DNA from: Pusillimonas sp. MFBS29
Lineage (GTDB): Bacteria; Pseudomonadota; Gammaproteobacteria; Burkholderiales; Burkholderiaceae_B
Assembly (NCBI RefSeq): GCF_020687695.1
Contig: NZ_JAJEWL010000004.1
Span: 1-64,000 of the forward strand
Direction of reading: 5' to 3'
Length of the DNA stretch: 64,000 nucleotides
The position numbers were made by a program, and so were the translations under genes. The notes under the pieces were generated by a model, which saw only the letters and a program-made list of their open reading frames with translations, ran no database searches and was not told where the DNA came from. This document shows, one piece after another, positions 27,918 to 36,803 of the stretch (positions within the stretch are counted from its first letter, which is position 1; every line of letters begins with the position of its first letter).

Positions 27918-28796
27918 ATGACGATCAGCACTCCCTTGCATTTGCCCGAGCCCGGACAGATGCTGACGCAACTGACTGCTGCCCTGCCACACTTCAAGCA
28001 AGTGCGATGGGTGGACAGCACCAATTCGACCAACGCCGATCTGATGGCCATGGCGCGTGCCCAAAGCGGCCCACAGGCCCGCCCCTGGCTGCTGGGTGCA
28101 CACCTGCAGCATGCCGGCCGTGGCCGCGCCGGGCGCAGCTGGCAGAACCGGCCCGGTGCCAACCTGATGTTCTCTTGCGCGTTCGACGTATTCCTGCCGC
28201 CCGCACAGTTACCCACATTGTCTCCGCTGGCCGGGCTGGCAGCCTGCGAGGCGCTGCGCGAATTGCTGGCCCCGGCCACACGCAGCCAGCTCACCATGAA
28301 ATGGCCGAACGACTTGCAATGGCAATCGGCCAAGCTGGCCGGCATACTGGTCGAGGCAACGCGTGCCGGTACCGCGCGCCTGTCGCCCGATCACTATGTG
28401 GCCATACTGGGCATAGGCATTAATCTGGACGACGCACGTGCGCTCAGCACGTCACTGGATCGCAAGGTGGCCGACTGGTCCGAAGTGGTTGCTCACGACA
28501 GCGATGCGGGCCACGCAACGGCCGCCGATCTGGTCAGCCGTATCGCCCAGGCCTGGTACGACAGCCTGAACCGCGTCACCGCCCACGGCCTGGAGCACCT
28601 GCCCGAGCGCTACGCCCAGGTCGATGCCCTGGTGGGGCAACACATTAACGTACTGGATGACGGGCGCATACTGCAGGCCGGCATAGCCTGTGGCGTCAAT
28701 GAGCTGGGGCAGCTGCTGCTGCGCAATCCCCAGGGCGAGCATGCCATCACCATAGGCGAAGTCTCCGTGCGACCAAACAAAGGCCCTGGCGCATGA
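27918..28796 (+). CDS. birA: Biotin-[acetyl-CoA-carboxylase] ligase, group I (no DNA-binding domain)
   Basis: The protein (292 residues) attaches biotin to carboxylase subunits. The core ligase motif GRGRAGRSWQ that binds biotinyl-adenylate is present near residue 74, with KWPNDLQW near 132 and KLAGILVE just after. It starts directly with the catalytic domain, without the N-terminal winged helix of E. coli BirA, so it is a ligase only, not a repressor. The C-terminal small domain is intact. ATG at 27918 removes 24 residues that have no family match. Its stop overlaps coaX by 4 bp. Confidence 0.92.
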   Translation: MTISTPLHLPEPGQMLTQLTAALPHFKQVRWVDSTNSTNADLMAMARAQSGPQARPWLLGAHLQHAGRGRAGRSWQNRPGANLMFSCAFDVFLPPAQLPTLSPLAGLAACEALRELLAPATRSQLTMKWPNDLQWQSAKLAGILVEATRAGTARLSPDHYVAILGIGINLDDARALSTSLDRKVADWSEVVAHDSDAGHATAADLVSRIAQAWYDSLNRVTAHGLEHLPERYAQVDALVGQHINVLDDGRILQAGIACGVNELGQLLLRNPQGEHAITIGEVSVRPNKGPGA

Positions 28797-29629
28797 AACT
28801 ACTGATAGACATTGGCAACACCCGCATCAAGGCAGGCTGGATCAAGCCAGACAGCGGCGAGCGCGAAGCGCAGCCCCTGGCGCTGGAACACCATGCACTG
28901 GGTCTGTTGTCCGACTGGCTGGACCAGCTGGACGAACGGCCCAGCGCCGTACTGGGCGTATCCGTCGCTGCACCCGAGGTCGCCATCGAGCTGGACACCC
29001 TGCTGAACCGGCGCGACGGCCTGAGCACTGAATGGATACAAGGCAGCCCCTGGGCGGCCGGCGTGCGCAACGCCTACCAGACGCCTGCACAACTGGGCGC
29101 GGATCGCTGGGTCGCCATGCTGGGCCTGGCCGGGCGCGCACTGGCAACGGCCGAAGCCGGCCCGCTGATACTGGCCAGCTTTGGTACCGCCACCACCATA
29201 GACACCCTGAACCCGGTATCGAACGCAGATGCCGATCCGGCCGGCGACACCCGTTTCCTATTTGAAGGCGGCCTGATATTTCCTGGGCCGGCCCTGATGG
29301 CCACGTCATTGGCCAGCGGCACCGCCAGGCTGCCACGCGCCGACGGACCGGTTTGCGCCTACCCAACCGACACGCAGCAAGCCATCAGCAGCGGCATCGC
29401 CGCTGCGCAGGCGGGCGCCGTGCTGCGTCAGTGGCGCGAAGGGCTGGAACGCTACGGCCGCGCGCCGACCGTATTCAGTTCAGGCGGTGGCTGGCCGATT
29501 ATTGAAAACGAAACGCAAAGGGCCCTGGCACGCGCGCAGGCCGATCTGAACCTGCCGCCGCAGCCCATACAATGGCTGCCGGCCCCGGTGCTGGACGGCC
29601 TGGCACGTTTGGCGCAAGCCGCAAGTTAA
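28793..29629 (+). CDS. coaX: Type III pantothenate kinase
   Basis: CoaX phosphorylates pantothenate in the first step of coenzyme A synthesis. The 278-residue protein shows the ASKHA kinase motifs: phosphate-1 LLIDIGNTRIKAG at residues 2-14, the GADRWVAMLG segment near 102, phosphate-2 FGTATTID near 130 and a late ATP-binding FSSGGGW. Its ATG overlaps the birA stop, giving the birA-coaX order typical of Alcaligenaceae. Enzymes of this type need a monovalent cation and resist feedback by CoA (family knowledge). Confidence 0.93.
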   Translation: MKLLIDIGNTRIKAGWIKPDSGEREAQPLALEHHALGLLSDWLDQLDERPSAVLGVSVAAPEVAIELDTLLNRRDGLSTEWIQGSPWAAGVRNAYQTPAQLGADRWVAMLGLAGRALATAEAGPLILASFGTATTIDTLNPVSNADADPAGDTRFLFEGGLIFPGPALMATSLASGTARLPRADGPVCAYPTDTQQAISSGIAAAQAGAVLRQWREGLERYGRAPTVFSSGGGWPIIENETQRALARAQADLNLPPQPIQWLPAPVLDGLARLAQAAS

Positions 29630-29639
29630 AGCCGGCGCA

Positions 29640-29804
29640 TCAATATTGGGCGCGTGGCTCGCCCAGTTGAACCGCCTGCTGATTGCGTTCCGACAAGATG
29701 CGGGCCTCGCGCCCCTGCTCGTTGGGCGGCGTGCCGAAAAAGCCCTGGCCCAGGGCCAGCACGCCCAGATTGGCCAGCAATACGACAAGAAACAAAACAC
29801 GCAT
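29640..29804 (-). CDS. Small membrane protein, possible remnant of a SPOR-domain gene
   Basis: This 54-residue protein (MRVLFLVVLLANLGVLALGQG start) has one N-terminal membrane helix followed by a short polar tail. In related bacteria a gene in this place after coaX encodes a longer protein with a membrane anchor and a SPOR domain; here the tail ends after about 30 residues, so it may be truncated or a short version. No good Shine-Dalgarno precedes either possible start (29804 or 29843). It is convergent with coaX. The relation to SPOR proteins is from memory and is uncertain. Confidence 0.5.
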   Translation of the reverse strand: MRVLFLVVLLANLGVLALGQGFFGTPPNEQGREARILSERNQQAVQLGEPRAQY

Positions 29805-29911
29805 GGAAGAAAACGACGGGGCCGTGTGGTAATAATTGCGCATAGTGTAAAGCAGTTGCTTGCATCATGATGGCGTATGATTAAAAAACCTTGCTTACTT
29901 CCCAGGTTGCC

Positions 29912-30745
29912 ATGAAACCCATTCGCAAAGCCGTTTTCCCCGTTGCTGGTCTGGGCACCCGCTTTCTGCCTGCCACCAAGGCCATGCCCAAGGAAATGCT
30001 GCCCATCGTCGACAAGCCGCTCATCCAGTACGCGGTCGAAGAAGCCATCGCTGCGGGCATTACCGACCTGATTTTCGTGACGGGGCGCAACAAGCGCGCC
30101 ATCGAAGATCACTTCGACAATGTGCCCGAACTCGAGGCAGAACTGCAAGCCAAGAACAAGCAGGAAATGCTCGAGATCGTACGCAGCGTACTGCCCTCGC
30201 ACGTGAACTGTATCTACACGCGCCAGTCGGCGCCGCTGGGCCTGGGTCATGCGGTGCTGTGCGCCGCGCCCATCGTCGGAGACGAACCCTTTGCCGTGCT
30301 GCTGGCCGACGACCTGATCGACGCCACCACCCCGGTTACGCAGCAGCTCATTGAAGCCGCCCACAAACATGAAGGCAGCATACTGGCCATCCAGAACGTA
30401 CAGCCACAAGACACCAGCCGCTACGGCATCGTGTCGGGCATACCGGCCGGCCCCGACACCACGCGCGTATCAGGCATTATCGAAAAGCCCGCTCCCGAAG
30501 AGGCACCCAGCACCCTGGGCGTGGTGGGCCGCTATGTGCTGGAACCCGAAATCTTCCAGCACCTGCGCCGCACACAGGCTGGCGTGGGCGGTGAAATTCA
30601 GCTGACTGACGGCATCGCCAGCCTGCTGGAAAATCAAAGTGTGTTTGGCCTGCAATACGAGGGCCTGCGCTACGACTGCGGCAGCAAGGCCGGTTTCTTC
30701 CAGGCCACCGTGGAACTGGGGCGTAAGTACCATGGCTTAGGCTAG
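29912..30745 (+). CDS. galU: UTP-glucose-1-phosphate uridylyltransferase
   Basis: GalU makes UDP-glucose, the precursor for lipopolysaccharide core and exopolysaccharide. The 277-residue protein starts with [28 protein letters not shown], containing the nucleotidyltransferase GxGTRxLPxTK motif, and has [13 protein letters not shown] and the metal-binding LADDLID segment near residue 130. ATG at 29912 is used, with AGG before it; a start 7 codons upstream is open but unlikely. It serves the surface-sugar genes in the right half of the window. Confidence 0.96.
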   Translation: MKPIRKAVFPVAGLGTRFLPATKAMPKEMLPIVDKPLIQYAVEEAIAAGITDLIFVTGRNKRAIEDHFDNVPELEAELQAKNKQEMLEIVRSVLPSHVNCIYTRQSAPLGLGHAVLCAAPIVGDEPFAVLLADDLIDATTPVTQQLIEAAHKHEGSILAIQNVQPQDTSRYGIVSGIPAGPDTTRVSGIIEKPAPEEAPSTLGVVGRYVLEPEIFQHLRRTQAGVGGEIQLTDGIASLLENQSVFGLQYEGLRYDCGSKAGFFQATVELGRKYHGLG

Positions 30746-30757
30746 GCCATATAGGTA

Positions 30758-31060
30758 TCAGATAATAGCCTGCAAGCCCTTATCGGCAATAATGTTCAGC
30801 AGCTTGAGTGCCGGGCCGGTAGGATGTGTTTCGCCTTGCTCCCACTTGCGCACTGTCGATGCCGACGTATGCAGATGAAGCGCGAAGACCGGCTGACTGA
30901 ACTTCAAGCCTTCGCGCAGACGCTTGATGTCCGCAGCGCCGAAATCCCGAACCGGCGGCGCACAGATCGCGTCGAACTCGCGCATCGTTACCTTGTTGAT
31001 CGCACCAGCCTCAACAAGTTCCGCCAGGTCGTCGCGCAACGATTTAATGATATTGCTCAC
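30758..31060 (-). CDS. HigA/NadS-like XRE antitoxin
   Basis: This 100-residue protein has a C-terminal HTH of the MqsA/HigA kind: IKRLREGLKFSQPVFALHLHTSASTVRKWEQGETHPTGP (about 44-83). It should bind and neutralise the toxin encoded just upstream and repress the shared promoter. The toxin gene precedes it and overlaps it by 17 bp, the toxin-first order typical of HigBA-type modules. The CAPPVRDF segment in its middle is common in this subgroup. Confidence 0.87.
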   Translation of the reverse strand: MSNIIKSLRDDLAELVEAGAINKVTMREFDAICAPPVRDFGAADIKRLREGLKFSQPVFALHLHTSASTVRKWEQGETHPTGPALKLLNIIADKGLQAII

Positions 31061-31427
31061 AATGTACCTCTACTAGAACACCTAATTTCAATGCCTGTGA
31101 CAAGGCTTCGCCAGACAGTTCCAGGAAAAATTTGCCGGCAAATTGCAGTGCCTGCTTCTCATTCTGCGTGATGTTCTTCTTGTCGCTTTTGGGGAACCCA
31201 TGCAGGAATACGTAGCTGTCGCCCATCTTTGCCGACAGCAGCGTACGATAACCACCGCTCTTGCCACCTCCTGGTCGGGCCACCCTCTTCTTGTAGAGAA
31301 AACCACCGAGGTCCGCATCGATCAACCCGTGTTCCATCTCGGTGACTGCCTTGCACAGGGTGACATCTTGCAACTTCTCGCCCGCCTGCCACCGAGCAAA
31401 GCCTTTCCGCTTGAAGATGCGCTTCAT
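31044..31427 (-). CDS. RelE/HigB-like toxin (COG4737 type)
   Basis: This basic 127-residue protein resembles RelE-superfamily toxins of the COG4737 type: conserved VARPGGGKSGGYRTLLSAK and SYVFLHGFPKSDKKNIT segments are visible near residues 50-90. Such toxins usually act as ribosome-dependent or free mRNA endonucleases; the Lys/Arg-rich surface fits this. AGGGG stands before ATG at 31427. A promoter with an embedded operator palindrome lies directly upstream. The antitoxin gene overlaps its 3' end. Confidence 0.87.
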   Translation of the reverse strand: MKRIFKRKGFARWQAGEKLQDVTLCKAVTEMEHGLIDADLGGFLYKKRVARPGGGKSGGYRTLLSAKMGDSYVFLHGFPKSDKKNITQNEKQALQFAGKFFLELSGEALSQALKLGVLVEVHCEQYH

Positions 31428-31437
31428 CTCAACCCCT

Positions 31438-31468
31438 AATATATACCCGAAACGGGTATATATTTCAA
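31438..31468 (-). promoter_or_regulatory. Toxin-antitoxin promoter with 27-bp perfect operator palindrome
   Basis: A perfect inverted repeat with 12-bp arms (AATATATACCCG and its complement) around AAA spans 31438-31464. On the minus strand it covers the spacer and the -10 (TATATA, 31445-31440) of a promoter whose -35 is TTGAAA (31468-31463), with 17 bp between them. A repressor bound here would block the promoter. A second palindrome, CACCGATCGGTG, lies at 31474-31485. Confidence 0.85.
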
Positions 31469-31497
31469 TATATCACCGATCGGTGGCCAGAAACTCA

Positions 31498-31635
31498 TCA
31501 TTCTGCCTTTTCAGGAAATAGAGTAAATGACCGCCACTGCGGCCAGAGCAGATAAAACAAAGGCTCCTGTTTGTATCCAGAAGCCCTATGTTTTCCGAAC
31601 CAGCCGATCGATTTCATGACCTGCTGGATTTCCAT
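31498..31635 (-). CDS. Possible 45-residue small protein (low support)
   Basis: In the 345-bp gap between the toxin gene and putP, an open frame from 31635 encodes a Trp- and aromatic-rich peptide (MEIQQVMKSIGWFGKHRAS at its start). I do not recognise it. It might be a remnant of a larger gene: the codons just upstream in the same frame end in a stop. There is no clear Shine-Dalgarno for this start. Confidence 0.2.
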   Translation of the reverse strand: MEIQQVMKSIGWFGKHRASGYKQEPLFYLLWPQWRSFTLFPEKAE

Positions 31636-31673
31636 TTAGCCGTCCCAGACGGACTTGAATATAAGCTTATCGT

Positions 31674-31724
31674 TCAGTGCTGTCGACCGTACTTATACAG
31701 GCTTTTGACCGAAGTTTTCTTCAT
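31674..31724 (-). CDS. Possible 16-residue leader-like peptide downstream of putP
   Basis: A tiny frame (MKKTSVKSLYKYGRQH) starts at 31724, 9 bp after a strong GGAGG sequence. Its start lies inside a nested hairpin (31699-31736), so folding would hide the start codon. It is basic. It may be a real micro-peptide or chance; there is no homology that I recognise. Confidence 0.25.
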   Translation of the reverse strand: MKKTSVKSLYKYGRQH

Positions 31725-31736
31725 TTTCAAAAGCCT
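31699..31736 (-). terminator. Nested hairpin downstream of putP
   Basis: A perfect 10-bp stem AGGCTTTTGA/TCAAAAGCCT (31699-31708, 31727-31736) encloses a smaller hairpin GAAG-TTTT-CTTC (31711-31722). It is 37 bp past the putP stop on the minus strand. No U-tract follows on either strand, so it may be a Rho-independent terminator only in a weak sense, or an mRNA-stabilising structure. Confidence 0.4.
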
Positions 31737-31772
31737 CCAGGTATAGCACCGGAAAAATGTCTTTAAACGCCG

Positions 31773-33269
31773 TTACCCGCCGGCGGCCCGGAATTCGGTT
31801 TCGTTCTGCGTCATCAGGCTGACTACGTAAATAGCTACCCACGACACGATAAAGCCTGGAATGATTTCGTAGATACCCTGCCCGCCCAGGAAGCTGGAAT
31901 TCCAGCCCAGGGCTATCCAGACCATGACGGTGACAGCGCCGCTTATCAGGCCGGCAACGGCACCGGCACCCGACATGCGCCGCCAGGTAAGGGCCAGGAT
32001 CACCAGTGGGCCGAAGGCGGCGCCAAAACCCGCCCAGGCATGACTGACCAGCGTGAGCACCTGGGAATCGGGATTGCGCGCAATGACGGCCGCGATCAAG
32101 CCAACCGCCACAACACTGATACGGCCCACGTTCACGCTTTGCCGCTCAGTGGCATTCTTGTTGAAGAACAGGCGATAGCAGTCTTCGACCAGCGACGACG
32201 AAGACACCAGCAACTGACTGGAAATGGTGCTCATGACCGCCGCCAGCAGGGCTGCATACAGAAAGCCGGTAATCAGCGGATGGAACAGCAGATTGGCCAG
32301 CACAATGAAGAGGGTTTCGGGATCTTCTATGGTCAGCCCGTTGCGGATGGCGTAGGCCCGCCCGAAAATCGCCATGGCAATCGCACCAAACAGCGAAATG
32401 AACATCCAGAGCATGCATACGTTGCGTGCGGTGGGAACATCCTGCACGGACTTGACCGCCATGAAGCGCACGATAATATGCGGTTGGCCAAAGTAACCCA
32501 GCCCCCAGGCCACGGCAGACAGCCAGCCCACAAAGGTAAGGCCTTGGGTCCAGGAAAGATAGTTGGCCGGTTCGGTCACGGTGGACAAGGTTTGCGAGGC
32601 CTGGTCAAGGCCGCCGCCACCCTCGCCATACAACACCACGATGGGCATAATGACCAGCGCCAGCATCATGATGCAGCCCTGCACGAAGTCAGTGAGGCTG
32701 ACCGCCAGAAAGCCGCCCACCGAGGTATACACCAGCACAACGATCAGGGTCAGCCATACGCCGGTTTGATAGTCGGTCAGGCCCCCGAACGTGAACAGGC
32801 CGCTGAAGGCCATCTGGAACAGCTTGCCGCCGGCAACCAGGCCGGAAGCGGTATACACGGCAAAGAACACCACCACAATAACGGCCGACACAATGCGCAG
32901 CGCCAGGGCTTTGGTAGGGAAACGATTGGCCAGAAATGCGGGAATGGTCAGGGCGTTGTCGTAGCGTTCGGTTTGCTCGCGCAGCCGGGGCGCCACGATG
33001 ATCCAGTTAATTAACGCGCCCACCCACAACCCTACACCTATCCAGGCTTCTTGCAGGCCGGCAATGAAAATTGCCCCTGGCAAGCCCAGGAGCAACCAGC
33101 CGCTCATGTCGGAGGCACCAGCCGAAAGCGCCGCCACAGCCGGATGCAAATTGCGGTCGGCAAGCAGATACTGTTGGGATGAAGAGGTTGCCTGACGCAT
33201 GGCATAAAAGCCGATAGCCAGCATCAGAACAAAGTACAGTGTGAGGCTAATCCAGACACCAACCGCCAT
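31773..33269 (-). CDS. putP: Sodium/proline symporter
   Basis: This 498-residue inner-membrane protein is a sodium:solute symporter of the PutP subgroup. About 13 membrane helices can be traced. The motifs GASDMSGWLLLGLPGAIF (about 50-67), which carries the Asp and Ser residues of the sodium site in E. coli PutP, and GYFGQPHIIVRFMA (about 256) are present, as is the SSLVEDCYR segment. It imports proline with sodium for nutrition or osmoprotection. No putA is next to it. GGAGAAAATC precedes the ATG. Confidence 0.95.
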   Translation of the reverse strand: MAVGVWISLTLYFVLMLAIGFYAMRQATSSSQQYLLADRNLHPAVAALSAGASDMSGWLLLGLPGAIFIAGLQEAWIGVGLWVGALINWIIVAPRLREQTERYDNALTIPAFLANRFPTKALALRIVSAVIVVVFFAVYTASGLVAGGKLFQMAFSGLFTFGGLTDYQTGVWLTLIVVLVYTSVGGFLAVSLTDFVQGCIMMLALVIMPIVVLYGEGGGGLDQASQTLSTVTEPANYLSWTQGLTFVGWLSAVAWGLGYFGQPHIIVRFMAVKSVQDVPTARNVCMLWMFISLFGAIAMAIFGRAYAIRNGLTIEDPETLFIVLANLLFHPLITGFLYAALLAAVMSTISSQLLVSSSSLVEDCYRLFFNKNATERQSVNVGRISVVAVGLIAAVIARNPDSQVLTLVSHAWAGFGAAFGPLVILALTWRRMSGAGAVAGLISGAVTVMVWIALGWNSSFLGGQGIYEIIPGFIVSWVAIYVVSLMTQNETEFRAAGG

Positions 33270-33371
33270 GATTTTCTCCTTGGGTTGTGTGCCGTCTGTA
33301 GCAAAACTTCACCACCCGACACGGGCTGTCATTTGCGCACACTAACACATGCACGCGATCAGGCCAAGATT

Positions 33372-34724
33372 TTATGGCTCTTGATTGGCGTTGGTCCTGA
33401 CGCTGGCCTTGAGTTCGTTCAGGCCCACCACCACCCGAGCAACGGCGCCGGTGTGCTTCTTTACCCAATGCTCGCCGGCTTCACCCATGCGGCTCAGGCG
33501 CTGCGGTTCGTCCAGCAGCTGCAGCGCCATCTGCAGGGCCGCGTCGGGGTCGGACGCGCGCAACGCGGCGCCTTCATCCATGGCATCAACCACAGCCTGC
33601 TCAAAGTTGCGGGTATGCGGTCCCACCAGCACCGGCACGCCGATGGCGCAGGCCTCGATAAGATTTTGCCCGCCCAGCGGCTGGAAGCTGCCGGCCACAA
33701 TCGCCACCTGACTCAGGGCGTAATACCAGGGCATTTCACCCAGGGTATCGCCCAGCAGCACGGTGGCCCGGCTGCTCAGTTCCAGTGCGGTCGAACCACA
33801 ATCGCCCGCCTCTATCAGTTGCGAACGGCGCACGTACTGCAGTCCGGCCTTGCCCAATTGTTCGGCGGCCTCGTCAAAACGTTGCGGATGGCGAGGGATC
33901 AGGCAGAACAGGATTTTTTCCGACAGGTTGCGGCCCTGGGCACGCGCACGCTTGATCTGGCGTCCTATGGAACGTATGAAGAGTTCATCTTCGCCCTCAC
34001 GCGTGCTGGCGATCACAATCACCTTGCGCGGCAGATCGGCCGCAAAGGCCTTGCCCCGCTTGACCTTGCCGGACGGCGGCGTCACATCGAACTTGAAGTT
34101 GCCCGATACCCGCACAGCCGCTGCGCCGGCCTGTTCCAGCCGCTGCGCATCGTGCAGGGTCTGGGCATAGACCGCGCTGAAGCTGGCATAGGCCTGACGC
34201 ATGACGCTGCCCAGGCGCAGGCTTTGCCGCAGGGCATGGTCGGAAAAGCGGGCGCTGGCCAGCATGACGGGCACGCGATGTTCACGGGCAGCGGCCAGCA
34301 GATTGGGCCAGACCTCGCGCTCTATCAGTACGCCCGCGCAAGGCTGGTAATGTTCCATGAAGCGGCGGGTGGCGCCCGGGTAGTCGTAAGGCAGCCATTG
34401 CTGCAGCAGACGGCCCTGGGCAATGTCCTGCTCGAAGGCACGCACGCCTTCGGCCCGACCGGTCACCGTCATGTGAGTAAGCAGTACGGATTCGCCCTGA
34501 TCAAGCAGCGCCTGCACCAGTGGCTGGGCGGCGCGCATTTCACCCAGACTGACGGCATGCACCCATACCGGACGCTTCAAGGGACTGGGGCTGGCGTAAT
34601 GGCCGAACCGGGCTCCCGAGCACACACCCCACTCGCCTTCGGAGCGCCGTGCGCGTAAGGCCATCCATCCCAACAAACCTGGCGTCAGGATTCTGATCAG
34701 AGCGGTGTAGAAAAAACGATTCAA
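33372..34724 (-). CDS. waaA: 3-deoxy-D-manno-octulosonic acid (Kdo) transferase
   Basis: WaaA joins Kdo to lipid A precursors at the cytoplasmic face of the inner membrane. The 450-residue GT-B enzyme begins with a hydrophobic membrane-contact helix (about 5-22), has VWVHAVSLGEMRAAQPL (about 52-68) with the catalytic-base Glu (E62 by alignment), LIEREVWPNLL, the segment SARFSDHALR, and the C-terminal GGQNLIEACAIGVPVLVGPHTRNF nucleotide-sugar site. It lies 68 bp after waaC in the same direction. Length is slightly above the usual 420 residues. Confidence 0.94.
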   Translation of the reverse strand: MNRFFYTALIRILTPGLLGWMALRARRSEGEWGVCSGARFGHYASPSPLKRPVWVHAVSLGEMRAAQPLVQALLDQGESVLLTHMTVTGRAEGVRAFEQDIAQGRLLQQWLPYDYPGATRRFMEHYQPCAGVLIEREVWPNLLAAAREHRVPVMLASARFSDHALRQSLRLGSVMRQAYASFSAVYAQTLHDAQRLEQAGAAAVRVSGNFKFDVTPPSGKVKRGKAFAADLPRKVIVIASTREGEDELFIRSIGRQIKRARAQGRNLSEKILFCLIPRHPQRFDEAAEQLGKAGLQYVRRSQLIEAGDCGSTALELSSRATVLLGDTLGEMPWYYALSQVAIVAGSFQPLGGQNLIEACAIGVPVLVGPHTRNFEQAVVDAMDEGAALRASDPDAALQMALQLLDEPQRLSRMGEAGEHWVKKHTGAVARVVVGLNELKASVRTNANQEP

Positions 34725-34792
34725 AAATATGCCTGTGCCCGCAATAGTTGGACTATTTTAGCCAGATAAGCCTGATCGGACACCTCATTGTT

Positions 34793-35791
34793 TCAGTCAG
34801 GCGCTTCGCCACCCGTCAGTTCAGCATGTGCCGAATCATCAAAATCAAGCGCCTGATCGATGGCGCTAAGCACGGTTTCGGCCGACGGTTCGCTGCCACG
34901 CTCACCCAGACTGGCGGTGTAGGCCGGACCTTCCAGGGGCGTGCGCACCGGGGTGGAAGCCTTGTACAGCCCTATCGTGGGGCGACCCAGCCCGGCCGAC
35001 AAATGCGTCAGTCCGCTATCGAGTCCGACCATGATGCGCGCACCTGCCAGAACCCCGGCCACATTTGTCAGGGACATGCGCGGCAGCACCTGGGCGCGCG
35101 CATTGCCGTCCACCAGCTTGCGGGCACGCTCTGTTTCGGTGGGGTTTCCAGACAACAGTTTCAGGTCAAGATTGTGTTCGTGCAGGCGCGCAAACACTTT
35201 TTGCCACGCGGTTTCGGGCCACAGTTTGTCGTCGCGGCTGGCCGACGGCATGATGACGGCATAGGGTTCGATTTCGACACCGTTGGTGATGCTTTCCAGG
35301 CCAAAGTCGGGCGGACCCTGGTAGGTATAGCCGAAAGCCGCGGCCGCAAGCTCGCGCTGGCGTGTAACGGCCGGCTGCCAGAAATTGACGGTATGTTTGA
35401 CGTCGTAGAAAAAAGACGCCAGCGGTTCGCGCGCCGACTTGCGGTCAAGGCCATGACGCGTGCCATGGGTTTGCCGGACCAGCCACACCGATTTCATCAG
35501 TGCCTGCATATCAAGCACGATATCGTAGCGGCGCGCATCAAGGTTCTTGCGCAATGCCGCGCGCTCAGCCCGTACCTGCGGTGACCACCAATGCTTGCGC
35601 CAGCGCCGATGCGCCACAGGAATGACTTCATTGACTGCCGGATGCCAGGCCGGGATCTCGGCAAAGCCTTCTTCAACTATCCAGTCGATTCGGGCACCGG
35701 GCACATGCCGGGCAATATCGGAAATAGCCGGCAGCATGTGCACCAGGTCACCCAGCGATGACGTGCGGACTATCAGGATTTTTTTTACCAT
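34793..35791 (-). CDS. waaC: Lipopolysaccharide heptosyltransferase I
   Basis: WaaC adds the first heptose to Kdo of the inner core. The 332-residue GT9-family enzyme starts MVKKILIVRTSSLGDLVHMLPA, the family signature, and has the late MVGLDSGLTHLSAGLGRPTIGLY segment that binds the ADP-heptose donor. It is followed by waaA. This pair shows a standard heptose-containing inner core. The start at 35791 follows a weak SD. Confidence 0.93.
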   Translation of the reverse strand: MVKKILIVRTSSLGDLVHMLPAISDIARHVPGARIDWIVEEGFAEIPAWHPAVNEVIPVAHRRWRKHWWSPQVRAERAALRKNLDARRYDIVLDMQALMKSVWLVRQTHGTRHGLDRKSAREPLASFFYDVKHTVNFWQPAVTRQRELAAAAFGYTYQGPPDFGLESITNGVEIEPYAVIMPSASRDDKLWPETAWQKVFARLHEHNLDLKLLSGNPTETERARKLVDGNARAQVLPRMSLTNVAGVLAGARIMVGLDSGLTHLSAGLGRPTIGLYKASTPVRTPLEGPAYTASLGERGSEPSAETVLSAIDQALDFDDSAHAELTGGEAPD

Positions 35792-35806
35792 GCCCGGATT
35801 ATAAAT

Positions 35807-36736
35807 TTATAAATTGCGCCTGCGCCATTCCATCGTGCCGATCGTGATCCCGCTGGCGCAAATAATTGCAATGCCCAGCCAGGTCAGCGTGTCGGGGAAT
35901 TGCCCCCAGATCAGCCAGCCCAGCCCGGCACCGCTGATGATCTGCAGATACAGGAAAGGCGCCAGCATTGAGGCCGGCGCATTGCGATAGGCCTGCACCT
36001 GAAGCAAATGACCCAGCGCCCCCCAGAAGCCGGTCGATAACAGCACCAGCCACTGCATGGGCGTCAGGGCCGCCAGCACCGGCAAGGCCGACGGCAGCAC
36101 AAAGGGCAAAATCACGGTCAGGGCAATGCTGCCCACCGCCCCGCTCCAGATCAGGGTGGTGAACGGGCCATCGACCGCCACGCGGCGCGTGGCAATGAAC
36201 TGACAGGCAAACAGAAAAGCCGTCAGCAATCCGAACAGGGTGCCTGCAACATGCAGCCCAGAGCCGGGCCGGATAATGATCAGCACGCCCAGAAAACCCA
36301 CGCCCGATGCGATCCAGCGCGACAGGCGCGGCGGTTCTTTAAGCGCCCAGGGCGCCACGGCCAGCACGATAAGCGGCGCCAGAAAGTTAATGGCTGTGGT
36401 TTCGGCCTGCGGCAAGTAATGCAGGGTGGTAAAGCTGGACATGGTGGCCAGCAGCATGATGGCGCCGCGCGCGATCTGGGCCCCGGGCCTGGCCGAGCGC
36501 AGCACCGACACGCCGCGCGTAGGCATCACCAGCGCCATGACCAGCACCAGATGAAAAACGTAACGTACCCAGCACAGCATCAGCAGCGGCACGCCGACGC
36601 CCTGAACAAACTTGCCGCTGGCATCGAGCCCCGACAGAGCCCATGTAGACAAAACCAGAACAACGATACCCGCCACGGGGCGTGTAGCACCGTAGGCTGC
36701 AGCGGAAACCGTTGCGGGACTGACCCCACTCATCAT
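35807..36736 (-). CDS. DMT superfamily (EamA) transporter
   Basis: This protein of about 309 residues has ten predicted membrane helices in two EamA repeats (about 20-150 and 165-300), the drug/metabolite transporter layout. Members export amino acids, metabolites or drugs; S-adenosylmethionine carriers and riboflavin transporters share the fold, so the substrate stays open. ATG at 36736 is chosen because GGAG precedes it; an upstream frame would add 11 polar residues with no match. It is 15 bp upstream of waaC on the same strand. Confidence 0.9.
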   Translation of the reverse strand: MMSGVSPATVSAAAYGATRPVAGIVVLVLSTWALSGLDASGKFVQGVGVPLLMLCWVRYVFHLVLVMALVMPTRGVSVLRSARPGAQIARGAIMLLATMSSFTTLHYLPQAETTAINFLAPLIVLAVAPWALKEPPRLSRWIASGVGFLGVLIIIRPGSGLHVAGTLFGLLTAFLFACQFIATRRVAVDGPFTTLIWSGAVGSIALTVILPFVLPSALPVLAALTPMQWLVLLSTGFWGALGHLLQVQAYRNAPASMLAPFLYLQIISGAGLGWLIWGQFPDTLTWLGIAIICASGITIGTMEWRRRNL

Positions 36737-36803
36737 CAAACTCCAGCAACAAATTGGCCGCGAGGGCAATGGGTGATCATCATAAATGAATTACCATTGC
36801 CGC

